Of a stretch of 64,000 nt of DNA, positions 58,143 to 64,000 are shown in pieces (the first letter of the stretch is position 1; every line of letters starts with the position of its first letter). The notes beneath the pieces are model-generated. The model was not told where the DNA came from. It ran no database searches and saw only the letters and a program-made list of their open reading frames with translations. The DNA comes from Coptis chinensis (taxonomy: Eukaryota > Streptophyta > Magnoliopsida > Ranunculales > Ranunculaceae): NCBI GenBank assembly GCA_015680905.1, contig JADFTS010000086.1, forward strand, positions 1 to 64,000, given 5' to 3'. Both the position numbers and the translations under genes were made by a program.

Positions 58143-58231
58143 AGAGTTTGCGCTTTGTTAGCGCCATCTTTGGAAGGGGGGAGAAGAGGTGGAAGAGGAA
58201 TGAGACGGGGAGTATTGGTCTTCCCAAGTCT

Positions 58232-59302
58232 TCAGGGAACGATACGGAGTGGGGGCTGCGGAGCGATGAGCGGTATGACGAGCAGGGGGGTTGCGGTGTG
58301 AAGAGGCGGCGGTGCGGCGTTTTTTCTTGGGGGGAGAAGTGACACGGGGCTTTCTTTCTTTAGGGGGAGGGGGACGAAAAAAGTGGGGCTATATTTTCCG
58401 ATGGTTGCCAACTCTGGATCAGATAGTAGGGGAGTAGCGGTGGCTGGGTCAATTCCGAGTATCACAGACTGAGCCGCGCCCAAATCACGGATCTTCTGGA
58501 ATGTCGAGGAAAAGATGTTGTCGTAGGGTCGCGATATCGAGTCGGGCCGCCAACCTGAAAAAGACAAAACAACAAGTTGGATTATAGCCGAAAGACATAT
58601 TTCAATGGGGATAGATAAAGAGCGGGACTCACCACTGGGGAGGAAAGCCAGATGACGGAGGTTCAACTCAGGTGGAAGGTCCGCGGAGAGGAAGTTTCCG
58701 GATATATAGAGAGGGTAATGGTGCCACAATTTGTCGGAGGAAGTGATGCGGAGGATAAAGTGCTGTTTTTTAGGGCGGAGGCAGAATGAGTGATAGCCCA
58801 CACTGACTTCTTTGGTACTCTTCTTGAGGAAGAAGTGGGCGGCCATGTCGCGAACCGTTATCCGAGGTACTTCCGAGCGGTTGTAGTGGTTCGCGACATA
58901 CATGACCCTCCGTGGTTGCCAATACCTTGGCATGGGGGATGTTAAAATGATTGCACACCCCTCGACATCAAGGCGGGTGAGAGGCAATCGAAGGCGGGCG
59001 ACAAACGGCCGGCCGTCGCGGCCACGAGACACCGGCTTGTGGGGACCAAATGTGGGTAATAAGTTAAATCGCACGTGCTCTAAGATGGCGTCGCCAGCGG
59101 GTATCCCGTAGGCCGCTTTAACAGCCTCAAGATTAGGTCTACGACTACGTGGTGGGCGGGCGGAAGGGTAAAGGCTTGCCCGGAGGTAGAGGGGCCTCGG
59201 TCCGTCGAGGCAAGGCTCACGGTGTAAGGAGGAGGAGGAGGTGGCGGATCTAGAGACAGACATCGAGGACAGGGCGGAAGACACACAGTCACAACAAGGC
59301 AA
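58232..59302 (-). CDS. Antisense accessory frame of the Tat element, N-terminal part
   Basis: This 356-codon minus-strand frame has a probable start at MSVSRSATSSS (59,263), since residues before it look non-conserved. It continues AAYGIPAGDAILEHVRFNLL, YWQPRRVMYVANHYNRSEVP, VRDMAAHFFLKKSTKEVSVG and LWHHYPLYISGNFLS. A likely 72-bp intron (58,632-58,561: AGTG|GTGAGT and TTTCAG|GTTGGC) would join LPSG to WRPDS. After SYSPTFFVPLPLKKESP-like sequence it becomes Pro-rich and ends. The domain resembles the plant-transposon-protein type encoded beside many gypsy elements. I have no function to offer. It is transcribed, if at all, opposite to gag-pol. Confidence 0.6.
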   Translation of the reverse strand: MPCCDCVSSALSSMSVSRSATSSSSLHREPCLDGPRPLYLRASLYPSARPPRSRRPNLEAVKAAYGIPAGDAILEHVRFNLLPTFGPHKPVSRGRDGRPFVARLRLPLTRLDVEGCAIILTSPMPRYWQPRRVMYVANHYNRSEVPRITVRDMAAHFFLKKSTKEVSVGYHSFCLRPKKQHFILRITSSDKLWHHYPLYISGNFLSADLPPELNLRHLAFLPSGESRSLSIPIEICLSAIIQLVVLSFSGWRPDSISRPYDNIFSSTFQKIRDLGAAQSVILGIDPATATPLLSDPELATIGKYSPTFFVPLPLKKESPVSLLPPRKNAAPPPLHTATPLLVIPLIAPQPPLRIVP

Positions 59303-59808
59303 AAAGGAAAATGAAGATGAACAGTTTCAAACACAAAGAGGAAATGCGCACTATAACAATTAAAGGAAGCCAGAGAAAGAAGGAGACCAACCTGAGGAAA
59401 AGATAGAGCAACCGGAGCAAGAATGACAGCCACAGGATTTGAAGAGAACGACCGAGCGAGCGACCGGAGCTAGGAAGACAGAGGAAAGGTGAAAGAAGAG
59501 GGGAAGAGGAACTGGAAGACGAAAGAAGGGCTAAGTGAGAGAGAGAAGAGAAATCGAGCGGGCTTTTTATAAGTGGGGGAGGGCAAAAGGGTAATTGCAG
59601 GGGTGCTGAAATCGAGGGGACACCAAAAGGAACCAGCCAGTGAAAGACACGTGGAGGCACACGAAACGAAGAGGCAGAAGGTGAAACCGCATGAACACTC
59701 GTGAATCCAGCTGTGATGGGAAGAGGGAAGACCACGGTCGGCAGGAGGAAGGTAGCAAGCTCTCGACTCCCCGATCGAGATATCATCGCGGACTCGAGAG
59801 GGGGCATC
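59303..59808. other. Tat element region before the 3' LTR
   Basis: Frames here are purine/pyrimidine-biased by-products. Minus-strand TC-rich sequence could be the promoter side of the antisense frames. The purine tract GAGAGGGGG at 59,796-59,804, close to the LTR, is a likely polypurine tract. Confidence 0.45.
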
Positions 59809-60153
59809 TGTAGTGGCATGATACCGTCTGGAAATAGCATTGGGATTTGGGCCGGACTTAACATAACCCACAGGGCCGCGCTGCACCAGATTGGGATGGC
59901 GGCCGACGGTCGCTGAATCTGGAAACCCCTACACATGGAGGGGAGGGGACCGCGAGATAGGAGACAGGTGGAGGGTTGAGATGAAAGGAGAGTGGATATA
60001 AAAGAGGAGAGAAGAGAAGAAAAAGGAGAGAGGAGAATAGGGAGGCGGCCAAGAGTGAAAAAGAGAGAGAGGTCTTGAAAGGAAGAAGGAGGAGAGCAGT
60101 TGGTAAAGAGTAGTCTAAGGAAAGGGTTACCCTCACTATTTTGTGTTGTAACA
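59809..60153 (+). repeat. 3' LTR of the Tat element
   Basis: It aligns without gaps to the 5' LTR. By hand alignment there is one mismatch outside the block 59,867-59,926, and about 29 mismatches inside it. Confidence 0.93.
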
Positions 60154-60200
60154 GTTTAATTGTTGTTTATAAAAAAAATTATATTCTATGTATTATACAG

Positions 60201-60652
60201 GGCAACCAAATTCAAGCTAAATATGGGGTGAAATTAACAAAGAAGTTTGAAAAGCATATGCAACCAGATGCACTATTACTTATTGAAAATTATGACATTG
60301 GTGACAATTCACCTAAATACCGTGTTGTACCGCATGATTACAAACTCGCGTTGAATGACACTACTATAATCAAAGTTGTCACCAATCACGATGTGCAGAT
60401 TCCTCAAAACCTATTTTCATTCACTTCTTTAAATGATATTGACTCAAACAAGGACAACATAGTCCTTACAGGTAATACGTTACATTAATCCTATAGATTT
60501 TTTTTAACCAAAACAACTACGACAATAACTTTGTATACAATGCAGATGTCGTAAGACTACTACTGAAGGTTAAGGCAGTTGAAACATCAACCATAAGAGG
60601 AGGCAATACAAGGAAAAGAGGAAATATAATCATAGCAGACACAACGTATAAC

Positions 60653-60684
<32 letters not shown>

Positions 60685-62556
60685 GGCCCGATCTTAGAAG
60701 TACATACTTATTTTAAAGTTAAAATAAGTACGTAAGTAAAACATCACCTAGAAAATAAATTCAACTCTAATTTTTTGTGGGTATTACCTACATACCATAA
60801 AGATCAACTCCACAAAATTTGAGCTCATTTGGAAATCTCTAACCTAGCTAAAAATTGTTGTCATCTTAAAAAAGAAATCTAACTATCCAGAAAATAGTAT
60901 TTTTACAATCATCTTTTGCCTAAGTTAGAGATTTCCAAAAGAGTTGAAATTTTATAGAGATGATGTATATATATATATATATAATGTTTCATAAGTTCAA
61001 TTTTATTTTTATTTACACAGATTTTTACTCTTCATACTATCAATGCAGAAACACTGTACTTAGAATCACATTGTAGGGTAGTGCAATGGATCAAATTCCA
61101 ACTGACTTCATTCATTCACCGGACAAAAATTATGTGTTAATAGTAACATCAACGTCAGCACAGAACTGGAAAGGTAATCATCTTTTCTTTGTTTTCAAAA
61201 TACTATTTCTTTGCATTCATGATAGTTAACTTTACCAAAATCACAGGATATTTTCTCCAATCAACATTTGGAACAAAAATATATACAAACTTGCAAATAC
61301 CTGAAGTTGAATCAATCATGGAAAGGTAACAAAATTTCATATTAATTGTATTCAATTTATTTGATTTTCTTTTTCTAAAAGTAATAACAATTTCCAAACA
61401 TGCAGAGCGCAACAAATAAAAGAAGAAGCACAGGAAGAAAAAAAAATGATTTAGAACAAATAAAAACAGGGGATGAGATACAGAGCTTAACTGATATCAT
61501 AAATCAAGATAACCCTGTAAAGGTAACAACAACTACTTATCATCCTTCTCTAAACAATTTATATCATATAATATTGTTAATACAATTTATTTTGATTTTT
61601 CATAAACAGGAAAAGTTGTTCCTGTGCAGAGCAAAGATTTCTAAGATTTTAAATGACGACATATTACCATGGTATTATAAAGCTTGCGAAAATTGCGTCA
61701 GTAAGCTTGAAGAAATCAACTCCAGGCTTTAGTGCAATAGATGTGAAAAATATCCAAAACATTCCAGAAGGTATGACTATGTAGGAAAACTATAAAACAT
61801 GTCTATTCTAATCAATTAGGTGCTATTTTTTTATTTTATTATTTTTTTCTAATTTTTACTTTTGAAAAATAGGTACAAATTAAAACTCGAGATCACAGAT
61901 GATGAAAGTTACACAACCACAATTGCATTTGGAAATATAGGAAAAGTCGTGATCAAACATTCGGAAGATGAACTTTACAAAATTGAAAAACAGGTAAAAA
62001 CATCTTTAATTAAAACAATATATTACAATTCTTTAAACAAACCACTAATAATTTCTTTTTTGAATTATTTTAGAAAAATGGAAAAGAAATGGTTGAGAAG
62101 ATATTGAAAAGCATTGTTGGAAAAAAAAATTTGATTTTCGCATGAAAGAATCCAATAACAGCAACAATTATAACACGAAATCGTTTGTTCTTTTGTACGC
62201 ATGTCCTGTGAGCAATGATGAAGAGGTATGTATATACATTAAATGTCGTTTCAGAATTTATACATATGATTATTACATATGACTATATACACAGTTGGAA
62301 CATTTCTCTATTAATACAGGATACAAACTCAGAGATAGCTGCTATTGAAAAACCAACAATGGAAAACCGGAAAAAATCTATGACAGAACCTCCAGAAGAA
62401 ACCCCCTTATCCAAAAAAGTCTGCAAGACTTTAGATCTCAAGGTAACCATTTATATATATTAAATGTCTTAGTAAATTTAATCTTTCAAAATAAAACAAA
62501 TGGAAATCTAATTACTTTTTCTGTATTATTTTTCAATAGGACAATCACTTGGAATG
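60201..62556 (+). pseudogene. Helitron RPA-like (replication protein A 70-kDa type) gene, 3' part
   Basis: Exons follow in order with good splice sites. 60,201-60,471 (GNQIQAKYGVKLTKKFEKHM, IPQNLFSFTSLNDID) and from 60,546 (DVVRLLLKVKAVETSTIRGG, NIIIADTT) form an OB fold. Exons at about 61,070-61,170, 61,248-61,327 and 61,407-61,520 carry NWKGYFLQSTFGTKIYTNLQ, PEVESI and IKEEAQEEKKM in changing frames. Exon 61,611-61,771 encodes the RPA C-terminal zinc ribbon (WYYKACENC, CNRCEK), with a stop (61,730-61,732) between the Cys pairs. 61,874-61,993 has YKLKLEITDDESYTTTIAFG. An acidic/Ser-rich tail ends near 62,556. RPA binds single-stranded DNA, and Helitron copies are thought to assist transposition. 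This one is broken, and is also interrupted by an AT-rich repeat at 60,655-60,985. Confidence 0.78.
60655..60985. repeat. MITE-like AT-rich repeat inside the RPA-like pseudogene
   Basis: It is bounded by (TA)n tracts (60,658-60,682 and 60,965-60,982). It contains TACATACTTATTTTAA with a facing TTAAAATAAGTACGTA, and facing copies of CAAAATTTGAGCTCATTTGG-type sequence (60,816-60,860 against 60,915-60,965). It is related to 13,945-14,480. Confidence 0.6.
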
Positions 62557-62785
62557 AAGATAGTTTCTACTCAAAGGAGTATAATTCAATAGTTTAGTGG
62601 ACATTAAGAATTAGTTATCATTGGATCATGAATTAGTTATCATTGGATCATAAGCTACAATTTATTATTGTGTTTGTGTTGTTCATGCATGATGAACAAA
62701 AATAGGAATTCATTTTGAATGGATAATAAGTTATGCTACAATTTATTAGTCAATGTGCATTTGACTTGCTAATATTTTTTGTCAA
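62557..62785. other. Spacer with short direct repeat
   Basis: GAATTAGTTATCATTGGATC occurs twice in tandem (62,609 and 62,631). This is where a Helitron 3' end should lie, but I see no convincing hairpin plus CTRR. Confidence 0.4.
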
Positions 62786-64000
62786 GTACTCACCTGAACC
62801 TGTCCCTGGATGTGGCGTACAACATCTTCGCTCGGATCCAAGAGGTTGTAGAGACCTGAAGTGCGAAAAACACACTTTAAAGACATTCAACATGCTAACT
62901 AAATAGACAAATTTTCAACCAAACAAGACTACATTCCGAAGTCTCACAAATTGAGTTTTACTCATTACCAGTTGCAATTACTGAATGAGTAATACACTAA
63001 TACCATATCTCAAGAAATACCAAACACAACTCAACTAACATAAATATCACTCATTTCCACGCAAGAAAATTCGTTTGGGAGGAGCAAAGGAAAAGTAGCG
63101 AGCCAAAGAAACAAACCAACCAAAGTAAGTGACCTCTGCTATGTAAGGAAAAGTATAATGAATTGCCTTTATGCTGTAGATAAATGCTCCAGATGTTGCA
63201 AAAATCTTGAACCAGATCTTCGTGCCACTGCATAGATTGAAGGTAGAAGAAAACATAGATACTTAAGATAGTCTACACCCTATGATTGCGACTCGAATAT
63301 GTTTGATTATGTCCAGCTAGCCGAGTTACCGATATAACTGCGAAGGGAATGATCCTCCACAAAGCCCTTATAACTTTTCATTATGAAACTAATATTTTTC
63401 AATATTGGTGCAAACACTATATTACTCACAATACATTGTGTTTGTGACTTGGACTAGAATATGTATACATATAGTAAAAATTGGGGGAATGAAATCCATG
63501 AATAAGGAAAATCAGCACCTAAGTATATACCTTGATTTCTTTAACTCTCCTTTTTTTTCATATCAACTTTAACATTTACAGGTAAAAATACTTCTGAGTG
63601 CCATGCTATGTGATAGTTTTCAATCCACAAGCAGTAGTATAAAGCAATCAACCGTCGTAGACCCACACACGCTTTCATTACTGACATATGCAAATTTAGC
63701 TATCCAAATCTTTCGGCAGTTCCAACAAATAGAGAAAGAGACAACACTAAAGAATAGAATGTAAAAGGCTGAAGTTCTAAAGCCATAATCTGAACATATT
63801 GGATTCCAAAATCTGAAATCCTCCAAAACAACCTCAATAGCATTAACTTCTGTCAACCTGCTTTACATGTGACGATGTCGATGTCGATGTCGAAGCAGTA
63901 TCAGTTGCTTCACCAAACAATCGATGTCAGATATAAGAATCTTCTTTGCTGATTACAACAATCTTTCCGTTTCTCATTCCAGTATGAAATTTTGTTCAAA
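62786..64000 (-). CDS. Possible exons of an unidentified minus-strand gene
   Basis: On the minus strand, an exon-like segment at about 62,857-62,795 reads GLYNLLDPSEDVVRHIQGQV, between an acceptor (CACTTCAG) and a donor (GTGAGT). A second segment, 63,256-63,047, is open in two frames, one giving a hydrophobic stretch (YTFPYIAEVTYFGWFVSLAR). A third segment near 63,856-63,700 is also hydrophobic. I do not recognise the family, and the phase across the exons was not resolved. The gene would extend beyond the right edge. A GATGTC repeat lies at 63,874-63,893. Confidence 0.3.

Larger units (their letters stand above)
50723..60153 (+). mobile_element. Tat-lineage Ty3/gypsy LTR retrotransposon, full length
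   Basis: Both LTRs are 345 bp (50,723-51,067; 59,809-60,153), start TGTAGTGGC, end TGTAACA and are flanked by a perfect 5-bp target duplication, GTTTA (50,718-50,722; 60,154-60,158). The order is gag, protease, RT, RNase H, a second RNase H of the archaeal-like type, and integrase, followed by an antisense coding block and a purine-rich tract (GAGAGGGGG, 59,796-59,804). The extra RNase H and the long 3' region with antisense frames are features of the Tat branch. It is much more GC-rich than its surroundings. Internal frames are broken, although the LTRs are nearly identical outside one 60-bp block. Confidence 0.93.
41500..62560 (+). mobile_element. Decayed autonomous-type Helitron with nested Tat retrotransposon
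   Basis: A Rep/helicase pseudogene (43.4-48.7 kb) and an RPA-like pseudogene (50.54-62.56 kb), both on the plus strand, form the gene pair found in plant Helitrons. A related promoter-like module precedes each (41.56-41.71 and 50.15-50.29 kb). The RPA-like gene is split by the 9.4-kb Tat element. I could not fix the 5' TC end or the 3' CTRR end with its hairpin. The stated limits are outer bounds of what is clearly Helitron-like, and gene fragments to the left (37.8-41.1 kb) may also belong to it. Confidence 0.7.

Noticed and set aside
59289..59936. 215-codon minus-strand frame
   Set aside because: Ser/Leu/Phe-rich translation of a purine-rich strand overlapping the 3' LTR boundary; no conserved motif.
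1..64000. CRISPR arrays, bacterial operons, tRNA or rRNA genes
   Set aside because: Repeats are transposon-like or satellite-like, without constant repeat/unique spacer layout; no cloverleaf or rRNA sequence was recognised; the gene structure is eukaryotic.

Overview
The window looks like plant nuclear DNA, most likely from a eudicot. It is AT-rich and has GT-AG introns. Its three credible genes are of plant type: a zinc-finger/exonuclease-fold protein, a CASP-like membrane protein and an EXECUTER-family chloroplast protein. It is densely seeded with plant transposons (Athila and Tat Ty3/gypsy elements, a Helitron, Mutator-like and hAT-like repeats, a LINE fragment). I cannot name the species.

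Layout. 1 to about 7.7 kb: a decayed Athila-type retrotransposon on the minus strand (integrase, RNase H/RT, protease, gag, leader, tRNA-Asp-type primer site, part of an LTR). 8.0-9.35 kb: a 185-bp tandem duplication, then a miniature LTR element of about 0.83 kb. 9.35-17.5 kb: gene-poor DNA with a long-armed foldback repeat (11.6-12.3 kb), an AT-rich repeat (13.9-14.5 kb) and short degenerate repeats (15.0-15.4 kb). 17.5-18.0 kb: tail of a LINE-like element. 18.3-20.2 kb: a seven-exon gene (+) of three zinc fingers and a DEDDh-exonuclease fold whose first catalytic motif is missing. 23.2-25.1 kb: a three-exon CASP-like gene (-). 26.6-32.8 kb: an eleven-exon EXECUTER-family gene (-).

33.0-37.4 kb: a candidate non-autonomous Mutator-like element whose left end lies about 180 bp upstream of the EXECUTER start codon. 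It holds a higher-order tandem repeat and an hAT-type MITE, and its right end forms an 83-bp-arm inverted repeat with a further element end. 37.7-41.1 kb: frameshifted, intron-retaining fragments of unrelated genes (CCCH zinc finger, MAP70, AP2/ERF), all on +. About 41.5-62.6 kb: a decayed Helitron with a Rep/helicase pseudogene (43.4-48.7 kb) and an RPA-like pseudogene. The first detected intron of the RPA-like gene is split by a complete 9.4-kb Tat-lineage Ty3/gypsy element (50,723-60,153) with 345-bp LTRs and a perfect 5-bp target duplication (GTTTA). That element carries spliced antisense reading frames between integrase and the 3' LTR. 62.8-64.0 kb: possible minus-strand exons of an unidentified gene.

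Functionally the three intact-looking genes are unrelated neighbours: a nucleic-acid-binding protein, a plasma-membrane protein and a plastid singlet-oxygen signalling protein. Most of the remainder is transposon biology, with nesting orders that can be read: the Tat element is younger than the Helitron, and the hAT MITE is younger than the tandem repeat it interrupts. All exon models come from reading frames and splice sites only, without transcript data.
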